NCBI RefSeq assembly: GCF_902459465.1
Contig: NC_047067.1
Location: 21,699,680-21,763,679, forward strand
From: Asterias rubens
Lineage: Eukaryota; Echinodermata; Asteroidea; Forcipulatida; Asteriidae
DNA: 64,000 nucleotides
Direction of reading: 5' to 3'
This document shows positions 11,866-22,400 of this stretch, piece by piece. The translations under genes were made by a program, and so were the position numbers. Numbering within the stretch: position 1 is the stretch's first letter; each line of letters begins with the position of its first letter. The notes below the pieces were generated by a model, which was not told the DNA's origin, did no database searches, and was given only the letters and a program-made list of their open reading frames with translations.

Positions 11866-12415
11866 GTGTCATGGCCGAGTAGTTTTAAGAGCATCAAATT
11901 CTGGTTCTGGTGGTCAAGTCATCTGAGTGTGGGTTCAAACCCTAGTCATGACATTTGTGTCATCGTCATCATCATCATCATCATCATCATTCTCTGTGGT
12001 CCATCAAGAGGGACGTATCGATTTGTTTTAGACTGTCACAGCTGCTGTGCCGGTGAGCCATGGTCCACTTCTAGCTGGCGCAACCAGGTGTTGCAAGGTC
12101 GCCCTCTGGGTCTCTTCCAGGCTGGGCCGGGACGGATTCCCACTCGAGCGTTGACGCTCAGCTTGAGGGGGGTATGTGCTGGAGTATATGCTTTACTATA
12201 ATTCGTTCTCTTCACCCAGGGGTATAAATGGGTACCTGCGAGGGTAGGGGTTGATATTGAGAGTGAAAATGCCTTTAGAGCGCCATGGCAGCTCGGGGTT
12301 GAAATCCCCAGGGAGCTGAGAAAGTTTATAGGAATGTTATTGACTCGATGACAAGGGCAATAATGTTAATCGCATTGATTTGGTCAGTGTAAAATGTGCT
12401 ATAGAACTTGGTGGT
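11866..12415 (+). repeat. tRNA-derived SINE with long tail
   Basis: 5' part GTCATGGCCGAGTAGTTTTAAGAGC resembles a tRNA A box. GTGGGTTCAAACCCTAGTCATGACA follows as B box, then a CATCAT microsatellite and a conserved 3' region with GGGGTATAAATGGGTACCTG and GATTTGGTCAGTGTAAAATG. The tail matches the copy at 23925-24245. Confidence 0.7.
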
Positions 12416-12418
12416 TAA

Positions 12419-12598
12419 AGGCCCGGTCCCACTGCAGCGATAACGAGAACGATAACGATAATGACACAAAGAGAACGCATTCCATTGGTTGAATGAGAGT
12501 GTGCATATTCTGCGTGGAGCAATTCAACCAATACAATGCGTTCTCTTTGCGCCATGATAATTATCGTTTTCGTTATCGCTGCAGTGTGACTCGGCCTT
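12419..12598. repeat. 180-bp foldback element inserted beside a SINE
   Basis: Left arm GGCCCGGTCCCACTGCAGCG continues with GATAACGAGAACGATAACGA; the right arm is its near reverse complement ending GCTGCAGTGTGACTCGGCC. A SINE body resumes directly after it at about 12600, so the element appears to interrupt a SINE. Confidence 0.7.
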
Positions 12599-12602
12599 AA
12601 GT

Positions 12603-12690
12603 CATCGGAGTGTGGGTTCGAATCCTGTTCAAGACATTTGTGTCCTTGAGCAAGATGCTTTACTACCAACCATGTAAAATGTCTGTCATC
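12603..12690 (+). repeat. 3' half of tRNA-derived SINE
   Basis: Starts inside the tRNA-like region (GTCATCGGAGTGTGGGTTCGAATCC) and continues TTGTGTCCTTGAGCAAGATGC as in other copies. The 5' half is missing or displaced by the foldback element. Confidence 0.6.
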
Positions 12691-12807
12691 TATCACAGAT
12701 GAGAGGATTTCCGAGGCCCAAGTTCTACTTCTGACCAATCTGCCTGCTGCGGCCACGTTACTTGAAGATACGCTTAGCTTCCCAGAAATATCTACTGAGC
12801 AGGTAAG

Positions 12808-13085
12808 TTTAAAGGCACTGGAGGTGTTTGGTAATTGTCGAAAACCAGTGTTCTCACTTGGTGTATCCCAGCAAATGCATAAAGTAAACCTGCAAAAATT
12901 TTGGCTCAATTGGTCATCGAAGTTTCATGATAATAATGAAAGAAAGAACACCCTTTTTGAAAAATTTACATTCAGTGTGTGCTTTCAGATGCATATGAAG
13001 CCTTTTTATTTGACTGAGAAATTACCTCTTAAACACAAAGACAATGTTTTATCAATAGTTGCATTGGCCGTAAGTGCAGTTTTTC
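12808..13085. repeat. Partial family A element (AAAGGCACTGGACAC...)
   Basis: Begins AAAGGCACTGGAGGTGTTTGG and continues with the family interior (GTGTATCCCAGCAAATGCAT, TGAAAGAAAGAACACCC). The right end is absent where the Penelope-like element begins. Confidence 0.7.
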
Positions 13086-14366
13086 GCACTTAGTTGATCC
13101 CAGTTCTGTACCCCCCTTTAACATTTTGCGTTTATCTTCTCTTTTTGACAGAAAGTGAAGTATATAGGATTTGACCCATTTATACCCATTCTCTTTTAGC
13201 ACTGTGTTAAGGTGCTCCAGTTCATTAGGTAAATGTTCCTTATAACAAATAATGTGTGCCCTTTGAAGTAGGGTCCGGTTCACTGAGGCTTTCACAGAAG
13301 GAGGATGGAATGACCGAGCGTAGAGGTAGCGGTCTGTATGGGTGGGTTTTCTGTACACGGTGTGTGCTAGAGAACCATCAGTCTTCTTGGAAATGAGTAC
13401 ATCAAGGAAAGGTAATAAATCGGATGTCTCAGTTTCCATGGTGAACTGAATGTTAGGGTGTTGGCGGTTAATGTGACTAAGGAAGTCATCAAGGTTTTCC
13501 AATCCATGTGACTAAATGATGAACGTGTCATCCACATATCGGAGCCAAAGTTTGGGTTTGAGTCTAGCGGTACCCAGGGCTTTCTGTTCAAAATCTTCCA
13601 TGAAAATGTTCGCTAAGACTGAGGAAATAGGAGACTCCATGGGAGTTCCTAAAGCCTGTCTGTAATATCCATCTCTCCATTGGAAGTATGTGGACTTCAC
13701 GCATGTCATTAATAGATCATGAATCTGGTCTGGCGTTAGGCTGGTTCGATCGGTTAGAGTTTCATTATGTTCTAGTACCGCTTTGGTTATTTGGCAAGCT
13801 TCATTGGTGGGTACGTTAGTGAAAAGAGATTTGACATCAAAACTCACTAATATATCGGATGACTGTAATTCAATTCCCTTGATAATATCGATAAAAGCTT
13901 AGTCAAGTGTTGGGCGAGGTTTTTGGTAGGGGAACCTCGAGAGTAGACAATAGGGCGGAGCGGTTTATCTGGTTTGTGAATCTTTGGCTGACCAAAGAAT
14001 CTCGGGCACTTCGAGGCCGAAGGCCTGAGATGTCTGTACAATGGAGTGGGTATGGCAGTGCTACGGTTTAGGGAGAGGAGCATGGCAGCGAGCTTCCTTT
14101 CAACTGATGGGATCGGGTTCTTCTTTAGGCGGACATAGGTTTCTGTGTCAAGGATACTTTGAACCTTTTGATCATATTCATTGCGGTCCATTACAACAGT
14201 GGCATTACCCTTGTCAGCCTTCAGGATGTGTATTGAGGGATCCCAGCAGAGGTCATTTATAGCCTGGAATTCTCGTTTCGATAGATTGGATTTAGGAGGT
14301 TTAGAATGTTTCAATACCTCATGAATTTGAATACGGATGTCGTCTGCCTTTTGTTTGTCCAGCTTT
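13086..14366 (-). mobile_element. Penelope-like element, inactive reverse transcriptase
   Basis: Minus strand, in order: HILKADKGNATVVMDRNEYD, FFGQPKIHKPDKPLRPIVYS, FDVKSLFTNVPTNEACQI, GTPMESPISSVLANIFMEDF, the catalytic RYVDDTF, and FLDVLISKKTDGSL...VYRKPTHTDRYLYA. These are hallmarks of Penelope-like element reverse transcriptases. The frame is broken by a single-base loss near 13890 and a TAG directly after RYVDDTFII (13512). No GIY-YIG endonuclease domain is seen; the copy ends soon after the reverse transcriptase. It sits inside an intron of the TPR pseudogene, antisense to it. Not mobile on its own. Confidence 0.93.
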
Positions 14367-14880
14367 CACTTGAAGTACCAAGTTTACATGTCCATTGGGC
14401 CACTTAGCAAAGGCCTGGAGGCTGCTCAACAAGAATAAAAAGCAGCAAAGTCTACACCATTGGGTGCTAGCAACCTGCCAACACCAAAGGAGGGTTCCGC
14501 AGGGATCCATGCTGGGCCCTCTGATTCATCATTGAGGGAGATGCACTTTCAGGCGGCGTTGGACTTGCGGAATGCTCACTGTTCTCGGCAACTTGCAGGA
14601 TGCCAAGACGTATCTTGACGAGGCTGAGACGTTGGCCGTCGAGATGGGCGACGTGGACAAGATCACCACGGCAACCATCCATCACGGGGATTGGATTCTT
14701 GGGAGTGGACATCTGAAGGAGGCTATTGCCAAGGTTTTCCAGCCGCTGTTGAAACGGAATATGAGCGACAAGAACAGGGGGCTAATGTTACAGTCATTTG
14801 GAAATGCTTGTAGGTAAGTTTGTTGAAGCCACCGATCTATCTGGTTGTCTTTTTTTATGCTTCAAAATTTTAATTCAGAT

Positions 14881-15095
14881 GCCCAATTTCATAGAGCTGC
14901 TTTCAAAACACAAAGGTAGCTAACACCAAACAATATTGCTTACCAGAATAAGTTTACCAGCCAAGATATTTTGTCATGTGTGCTATCTGTACCTGGTATC
15001 TTGTTTGGAATTGCTAAAAGCATGGAGTATTGCTCCATGCTAAAAGCAACAATTTTCTGCTTAAGCAGCTCTCTAAAATTTGGCCCTGGTAAACG
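14881..15095. repeat. Palindromic element, family D
   Basis: GCCCAATTTCATAGAGCTGC at the left and AAGCAGCTCTCTAAAATTTGG at the right. The interior has GGTAGCTAACACC and GTTTACCAGCCAAG as in 1710-1910. Intron of the TPR pseudogene. Confidence 0.7.
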
Positions 15096-15397
15096 TCGTC
15101 ATATGACATTTTTCAACCAATGGGATAAAACCAGCCTAAATTTATGATTGTTGCATTGCATTCCAGGGCTTCAGCAGACTTCGGAACAGCTAAAGAGTAC
15201 TTAAGAGAAGCCATCGCTATCGCCGAGCGACTTGAAGATCCTGTTGCCGTGGCAGATCGCCATGGGGACTTGGGAACCACTTTTCGGTCGGAGGGGCGGT
15301 TCACCGATGCCCTTACCCATCAGCAAAAACAGTTTGTGTTTGCAAAACAAAGAGGCAAGTTATTTCAACGTTTCGATCAGTATGCTCTCTCGTTCAT

Positions 15398-15682
15398 ACC
15401 TGGGCCCAGTTTCATAGCGCTGCTTAACAGTCCATTTTGTGCTTACTGTGCAATTTCTATTTCATAGCGCTGCTAACCGTAAGCACATGAAAAGGCATGC
15501 TAACCTTCCGGTGCTTACCGCACGAAAATAAATGACGTCACAATGCAAATCCATGGTAAACACGCAATGGCCGTCAAATTTTTCTGCTAACCTGTGAAAT
15601 ACGCTAAGGCTTAAGCAAATTTTTCTGCTACAGTAAGCACGCAAATTTGCTTACAGTTAAGCAGCGCTATGAAATTGGGCTC
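15398..15682. repeat. Palindromic element, family D variant
   Basis: GGGCCCAGTTTCATAGCGCTGC at the left and GCAGCGCTATGAAATTGGGC at the right, with a second internal TTTCATAGCGCTGC at 15460. This may be one element nested in another of the same family. Intron of the TPR pseudogene. Confidence 0.7.
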
Positions 15683-15694
15683 TCTCGTTCATAC

Positions 15695-16830
15695 CTGCTC
15701 TCCTTCCCTAGGTGACCAGGCAGCTCTAGTGGTTTCCTGCTTCAACATTGGCTTCACTCATTACTCTATGAGCCCACCGGACTACGACATGGCCTTGGTC
15801 TGCCACGCCATACACTTGGAGCTCTCGGACAGGATCGGAAATGTTGATAACTGTGAACGACTCTCTTACATTATACCTACTCTCCTTCCCTAGGTGACCA
15901 GGCAGCTCTAGTGGTTTCCTGCTTCAACATTGGCTTCACTCATTACTCTATGAGCCCAGCTGGACTACAACTCAGCCTTGGTCTACCACGCAGTGCAGCT
16001 AGAGCTTTCTGACACTGACAGGATCGGAAATGTTGATAACTGTGAACGACTCTCTTACATTATACCTACTCTCCTTCCCTAGGTGACCAGGCAGCTCTAG
16101 TGGTTTCCTGCTTCAACATTGGCTTCACTCATTACTCTATGAGCCCACCGGACTACAACTCAGCCTTGGTCTACCACGCAGTGCAGCTAGAGCTTTCTGA
16201 CACTGACAGGATCGGAAATGTTGATAACTGTGAATGACCCTCTTACATTATACCTACTCTCCTTCCCTAGGTGACCAGGCAGCTTAGTGGTTTCCTGCTT
16301 CAATATCGGCTTCACTCTTTACTCCATGAGCCCACCGGACTACAACTCAGCCTTGGTCTACCACACAGTACAGCTAGAGCTTTCTGACACTGACAGGATC
16401 AGAAATGTTGACAACTGTGTACGACCCTCTTACATTATACCTGCTCTCGTTCCCTAGGTGACCAGGCAGCTCTAGTGGTTTCCTGCTTCAACATTGGCTT
16501 CACTCATTACTCCATGAGCTCACCGGACTACAACATGGCCTTGGTCTACCACACAGTACACTTGGAGCTCTTGGACAGGATTGGAAATGTTGATAACTGT
16601 GAACGACCCTCTTACATTATACCTGCTCTCGTTCCCTAGGTTACCAGGCAGCTTTAGTGGTTTCCTGCTTCAACATCGACTTCACTCATTACTCCATGAG
16701 CCCACCGGACTACAACTCAGCCTTGGTCTACCATGCAGTACAGCTAGAGCTTTCTGACACTGACAGGATTGGAAATGTTGATAACTGTGAACGACCCTCT
16801 TACATCATACTTGTTCTTCTTCCCTAGGTG
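15695..16830 (+). repeat. Tandem array of truncated TPR exon copies, ~187-bp unit
   Basis: The unit runs from intron sequence (GGAAATGTTGATAACTGTGA ... TTCCCTAG) into the first ~130 bases of an exon (GTGACCAGGCAGCTCTAGTGG...), then jumps at GACAGGATCG back to intron. Acceptor-plus-exon starts fall near 15709, 15892, 16079, 16268, 16454, 16637 and 16828. Only the last copy continues to a full exon with a donor. Copies differ by point changes (DMALV/NSALV, LELSDRIG/LELSDTDRIG) and copy 2 has an extra base. The six truncated copies keep a splice acceptor but show no donor at the truncation. Confidence 0.9.
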
Positions 16831-17109
16831 ACCAGGCAGCTCTAGTTGTATCCTGCTTCAACATTGGCTTCACTCATTACTCCATGAGCCCACCGGACTA
16901 CGACATGGCCTTGGTCTACCACGCCATACACCTGGAGCTGTCCGACAGGATCGGGTACTTGGCGATGAAGTCGCGTGCCTTAAACTGCCTCGGCAAGATA
17001 TACACAGGTTTGAATTTTAAGTATTATAAGTTATCACACACACCCTCATGGAATACGAAAAAATTAGCCCTGGCAGCCTTACACTTTCGTAATACTACAG
17101 TGACATCCT

Positions 17110-17695
17110 GGATATCAGGGTACATTTCTGGGGCGGAAAATTTTCAAAGCTTCATAACTCAAATCTTACCTGCAAGAAAGCACTAATTTCAACAGATTCA
17201 CACTCCATGGCAGCATATATTTTTCTGCGGTGGGTTTTGATCGTCATATATTCTTCAAAAATCTGTCATTTTCATGAAATAATGCAGCTCCGAACGTTAA
17301 GGAATTCCCATTTTTGTTCGTACTCTCACAGTCTACCGTGTTTACGCAAGATGCGCAAATCTTGCGTTGCGTTTGTGTGTTAATGCTGTGCAGTCAAGAG
17401 TAGGGTGACCAAGAAATCATGCGTCTTGCATCACGCGTCTTGCATGCGAATGTATACGCAGACGCACGGCAACAGACAACACTGTGAGAAAAAGATAAAA
17501 ACAGGATTTTTTTAACGTTGGGAGCTGCATTATTTCACGAAAATGACGGATTCGTGGGGAATATATGAGGACCAAAATCCACCGCAGAAAAATGTATGCC
17601 GCCATGGAATGTGAATCTGTTGAAATTAGTGGCTTGTTGCAGGTAAGATTTGAGTTATGAAGCTTTGAAAATGTTCCGCCCCAGTAACAGGCCTC
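17110..17695. repeat. ~580-bp foldback element
   Basis: Left GGGGCGGAAAATTTTCAAAGC TTCATAACTCAAATCTTACC is mirrored by right GGTAAGATTTGAGTTATGAAGC ... TGTTCCGCCCC. The arms (about 190 nt) also pair through CCATGGCAGCATATATTTTTC and ACATTTTTCTGCGG. The central ~200 bp are unique. A fragment of one arm is at 23855-23905. Confidence 0.8.
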
Positions 17696-18094
17696 AATAG
17701 TTAGGACTCTGTATCTGTGTACAGAGGAAGAGTCCTATATAGGGCTAACGGAAAAATATAGTGCGTCTGCATCTCACATCCAACAAGACCTCGGCCTTGG
17801 ACCTCTTTGGATATGGGACGTAGTTGTGCTATATTTTTCCTATTGTGCTATATAAAGGAAGCCACTATCAGATAGCACCCCCAGGGATAATTACTTTAAA
17901 GAAGTCAATAATTATTTGAAAATCAAAATCATTTTTGATTTGTATCTGTTCTTCTCTTCATCATCAGCTCTGAAGGACAATGAGGCGGCCATCTTGCTCC
18001 TTGTGGAATGCTTGGAAGTCCACAGTCAAACGGGAAACCATCGCCGGACTGGGCATAGCCTACGGGAACATCGGTACGGTGTACCGAGCCATGG

Positions 18095-19239
18095 GTACGT
18101 TGTGTAATGTTTGTTATTGAGACATTAATGAGCCAGTCAGCATTCTCCCTTAAGGCAGTGGACACTATTGGTTATTGTCAAAGACAAGCCTTCACAGTTG
18201 GTGTATCTCAACATATCCATACAATAACGAACCTGTGAAAATTTGAGCTCTATCGGTCATCGAACTTGCGGGATATGAATGAAAGAAAAAAAAACCTTGT
18301 CACACGAAGGTGTGTGCGTTTAGATGGTTGATTTCGGGACCTCAAGTTCTAAATCTGAGGTCTCGAAATCAAATTCGTGGAAAATTACTTCTTTCTCGGA
18401 AACTATGGCACTTCAGAGGGTGCCGTTTCTCTGGATAAGTGAAAAAGAAAAACAGGAAATCTGTGGATGAAAATTTTAAAATAAAAAATATTAAGAAAGC
18501 ACTGGATTGGTGAAAAGAGGTAAAGTTAACAAGAAAAATGAGCAGAGTTTCTGTTGGGCGCAATAATAATAATGAAAATAATAACGAGGTCTTATAGAGC
18601 GCACAAATCCACAAAAGTGCTCTGGCCGCTATTACAGAGAAAATACTAACAAAAATAACAAAGAACAGATTAAATACAAAAGAATGGATCTTTGAAACTT
18701 ATTAAAAAAAAAACTAAAACACCCCAAAGAAATTAAAAAATTAACCTGATAAAAAAAACTAAAAAAACAAACTCAAATAATATGATTAGAGTGCCACTGC
18801 ACTGACGTCCTGGGTATAAAGGTTCTTTACAATGCGAACACAAATTTGACTACTTTTCTTAATTTTTTACCTGATTTGAGAAGTTGAAATTCCGTTCATA
18901 TATAAATTCATAGTGTCCCTCACTATATTTTCAATGAGTTTACAGCTAACAAATATATCCATGAAAGAAATTATTTCTGAAAATATGTCGAAGTTCTGCA
19001 CTGGCGATGTTGATCATCGTATACCACTTGATAGTGTGAGCTCAAGTGCGCATGGCTTTAGAGTGCAGTGCGTTGTCTTGCCGCTATTCGCCGTCAACTG
19101 GGTAGGTGCCATCAAATCGCCTTCAACTCCTCTAATACACATTTAAAATCCAGGAGGCATAAAACTGGAAAGCACTACACCTCAAATAGAATTTTTTAAA
19201 GTTTCAGGTTGAATTTCGGTTACAAAGTGAGTTTTTTTC
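18095..19239. other. Repeat and AT-rich spacer between TPR pseudogene and HIKESHI
   Basis: A partial family A element occupies about 18153-18440 (AAGGCAGTGGACACTATTGG, then the standard interior) and breaks off in an A-rich stretch. No gene is seen from there to 19240. Confidence 0.5.
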
Positions 19240-19450
19240 TTATAAAATATTTATAAGCAGCAAAGCCGTCTGCCGCCATCTTGCTTTTTTACATGGCTTC
19301 TTCTTGTCATATAGACGGACAACAGAGGGCGCTTTCCTGCGCGCGTATGTTTTTTTCCTAGGACCGATGAGGCCACTTAGCATGCGCCAACTTGACGGCC
19401 TCATCTGTCCTGGGAAAAAGATACGCTTCCAGCACATGGAGTCTTGGCAC
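19240..19450. repeat. Inverted-repeat segment upstream of HIKESHI
   Basis: TTTTTTCCTAGGACCGATGAGGCC is followed by GGCCTCATCTGTCCTGGGAAAAAG, a hairpin with a short loop inside a longer imperfect inverted repeat. It probably lies in or near the HIKESHI promoter or 5' UTR. Confidence 0.5.
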
Positions 19451-19459
19451 AAGACGTCT

Positions 19460-22400
19460 ATGCTCGGTATACTATGTTCTGCGCTTTGTGTAAATTGCTC
19501 GCTGACTATTATCCATCTGCTTAGTGAGTGGTTGACGCAAGTTGATGGCGCCGCCAGTGATCAGTGCAAGAAAGTGTTTACACGGAAGTTAGTGGACGAT
19601 GTGGGAATGGAAAACGTAAATTTCTTTTCACCAAATATTAACACCAAAGGAGACAAGTCAACAATTTTAAATAACGCGGGCTTGGAGTTCCAACTACAAG
19701 GAACATGTGAGTAAAAGTTCAGACTCCCAACTTAGGTAGAAATATTTTTAACAGATTTTAGAAAATCTTTCGCAATGGTACGGGACCTTTGGACTCCGTC
19801 GCGTTGCATGCAACGGAGGAGTCCAACCTGGGCTATATAAAGTACAATGCTCTCTTGTCTGAGTTGTTGGCCATTGGAATAACTTATCAAAATGATATTT
19901 GGTTGTGTTGACGGAGTGGACGACACCAAACGAGTTGACGGCAAGTAGCAGTAGGATTGCGAGTGTAAAGTCAGGTTCATACTTCCTGCAAATGCGAATG
20001 CACTTATGCGATAGAACAAATGGTGACGATTTCACATGGCTGTTTAGCACTTAGCAAACTGATGTGAACTATTCCTTGCGAATTTGGGGTGCAAAGTTAC
20101 AACGCATTCACATTCGCTTTCGCAGGAAGAAGTAAGAACCGGGCTTTACACTCGCAATCATCTCTTAACTATTCTCACCCATTCTATTCTCAGGTCCAGA
20201 CGGACATTCAAAGGTTTACGACTCGCACGTCATCCTCTAACAATGACAATGCGGCTAGCATCAACCACATCGTTGTCTTTCTACAGAGACCTCGGAGTGA
20301 GGGAGATCCCTCTGTTCCCCATCCCCAACACTAAACTCGCAATCAGATCAATTGTGGTTTTACCCGCTTTACACCGATATGTTAGTACTCGGTAATTTCC
20401 CGAGTTCTGTGAAAAAAAAATCACAGGCAAATTACTTGGGTGGGATTCGAACCATCGACCGTTGCAGTTAACGAGCAGTGTCTTCTTACCATCCTAAATA
20501 AAGAGTTCAAACTGCCTCTAGCTACCAGGCACTCTAGGTGGTCTAGTTTGTAAGACACTGCTACAGATTTGCAAAGGTCCTGGGTTCTAATCCCACCCAA
20601 GTAATCGAGTATGCCTGAGAACTTGTGAAAGTTACTCGTCGGTGTAATGGTAAAATCAAAAGTATATGAAATTCTTTATCCCAAATGCAAATTTAACATC
20701 TAGTTCTCGCAACCATCTCTTAACTAGTTTCACCCATTTTACTCTCTAGGTCCAGACGGACATGCAACAGATAGACGACACTCATGTCCTCTTCAACATT
20801 TTCAATGCGGCTACCATCAACCACATTGTTGTCTTCCTGACCGGGACCGGAGCGTTTCCAGAGGGAATGGGCGGGGCCATCTACTTCAGTTGGCCGTCAC
20901 CGGAGGGCGAAATGGTCTGGATGTTTCTCGGTTTCATCACCAACGAAAAGCCAAGTGCCATTTTTAAAGTAGTCGGCTTGAAGAAAGGTATGGTTGACAA
21001 AAAAATGTAGTCAATATGTTTCATCAGGCCGGTGTTTATATCCCGTTTTATTGGCATAACTGTCACATCTCCACCCGCAAAATATTATGATTACATGTCC
21101 ATGTACGTGCAAATGGGCAATTCCACGGTCAGTCGCATAACACTTTTCAGTGTCATTTCTCGATCGTGGTGCTAGAAGTTCTGTGTGAGATATTCTTTCC
21201 TCTAAGTTTATAGACTGATTTGTACTTGACACCCAAGGCTTTGAATTGATAATTATTAGAAATGTTGTGGGCTTTGTGCTCTGGATGTTATAACGTTGTA
21301 AAGACCGGTCAGTCGCATTACACAAAAAGGACATGTGTTGTGATACTGCTTCTCAGAACAATATCATTTGTACGAATTACTCAATACAAAGACTCACGGA
21401 AGACGATTTTTTGTTAACTTCTTCTGCATGCAGTCTCTTTATTTCTACATATGTCTTTTAACATAGAAGTGCGCCCTAAGGTGCCCTAGATAAGAATAAC
21501 TCATTTACTTTCTCCATCCCTCTTTTATTTCCCTTCAACTCCTTGAGGAGTGGTCATTCCTGGAATGAGGCAAGAACCACATCCTTGAGTCCAGGTAGGT
21601 CACTGACCACTGACCTCCACACCCACCTCAATATTTCAGGAATACCCACTACTACCACAATGACCTTCTCACCACCAGGCTCTGGGTGAAAGTTCGGTCA
21701 TGACTAATAATGACATCACAACATGGTAAAAAACACTTGTCACAATTCAAAAATCTCCTCTATCAAAAAGATTGTGAAAGTGTTACTATATGTAACACAC
21801 AACTCTTATACATGAGTATCCAACAGGATACTTATAAATGGTCAGCAACTTGAACTTTTAGGTATACATGGCAAAACCATGGTCAGTCGCATTACGGTCA
21901 GTCGCATTACAGTTTTCCAGGCAATGTAGCCACGCCTACATGGTGCCCAAGCCGAGTTCTGATTTGGCAATAATTGGGTTCATTCCTTGTCAACAACTAA
22001 AAATAAATTGGTTTCATATGTTAGCTATAACTTCTAAGTGGAAAGAAAGTTGTGACATAAACTTGATTTTTGTGTGTTATGTCCATGTTTGCTTGGAATT
22101 GCCCAAATACCTACAGGAACAATCCTTCTTGCCCAGAGCAAGACTATTGAGATATTCCCTAAAGCAAAGCAAGAAATCATCTTGGTTAGAAGCATTGGAC
22201 ACTATTGGTGAACATAAAAACTGACTTGGTAATGAGCAATGGAGAGCCGTTGATAGTAAAAAACATTGTGAGAAACGACTCCCTCTGAATCTGAAGTAAT
22301 CTAGTTTTTGAGAAAGTAGTAATTTCTCACTAAAATATTTGATTTGATTTCATTACCTCAGCTGAGGTCTGGAAATCAAGCATCTGAACTGAAAGCACAC

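Larger units (their letters stand above)
11152..18094 (+). pseudogene. Degenerate multi-exon TPR-repeat gene
   Basis: Exon-like pieces share splice phase: 11152-11304, 12699-12802, 14553-14813, 15167-15354, 16828-17007, 17968-18094. Peptides include YKYIDKLSLSNDNRREIQEI, DERISEAQVLLLTNLPAAAT, LQDAKTYLDEAETLAVEMGD, AVADRHGDLGTTFRSEGRFT, FNIGFTHYSMSPPDYDMALV and LGIAYGNIGTVYRAMG, a helical TPR pattern. Three lesions are visible: an in-frame TAA near 11286 in the first piece, one extra base near 14571, and a frame change near 18030. No plausible start or 3' end was found, and six truncated copies of one exon lie at 15709-16640. The family is not recognised beyond TPR. I infer a decayed gene, though an assembly error or a partial functional gene cannot be excluded. 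Confidence 0.6.

Noticed and set aside
11493-11926. Open frames on both strands
   Set aside because: They lie over the GGGCCCAATTTCATGG palindrome and its flank; paired frames on both strands are expected in a palindrome.
19304-19714. 136-residue plus-strand frame as a gene
   Set aside because: No known domain, and the first third is the inverted repeat at 19240-19450. Only ten codons near 19460 are kept, as a tentative HIKESHI exon 1.
19891-19945. MIFGCVDG as HIKESHI exon 1
   Set aside because: Resembles MFGC by chance, but there is no donor at the required phase.
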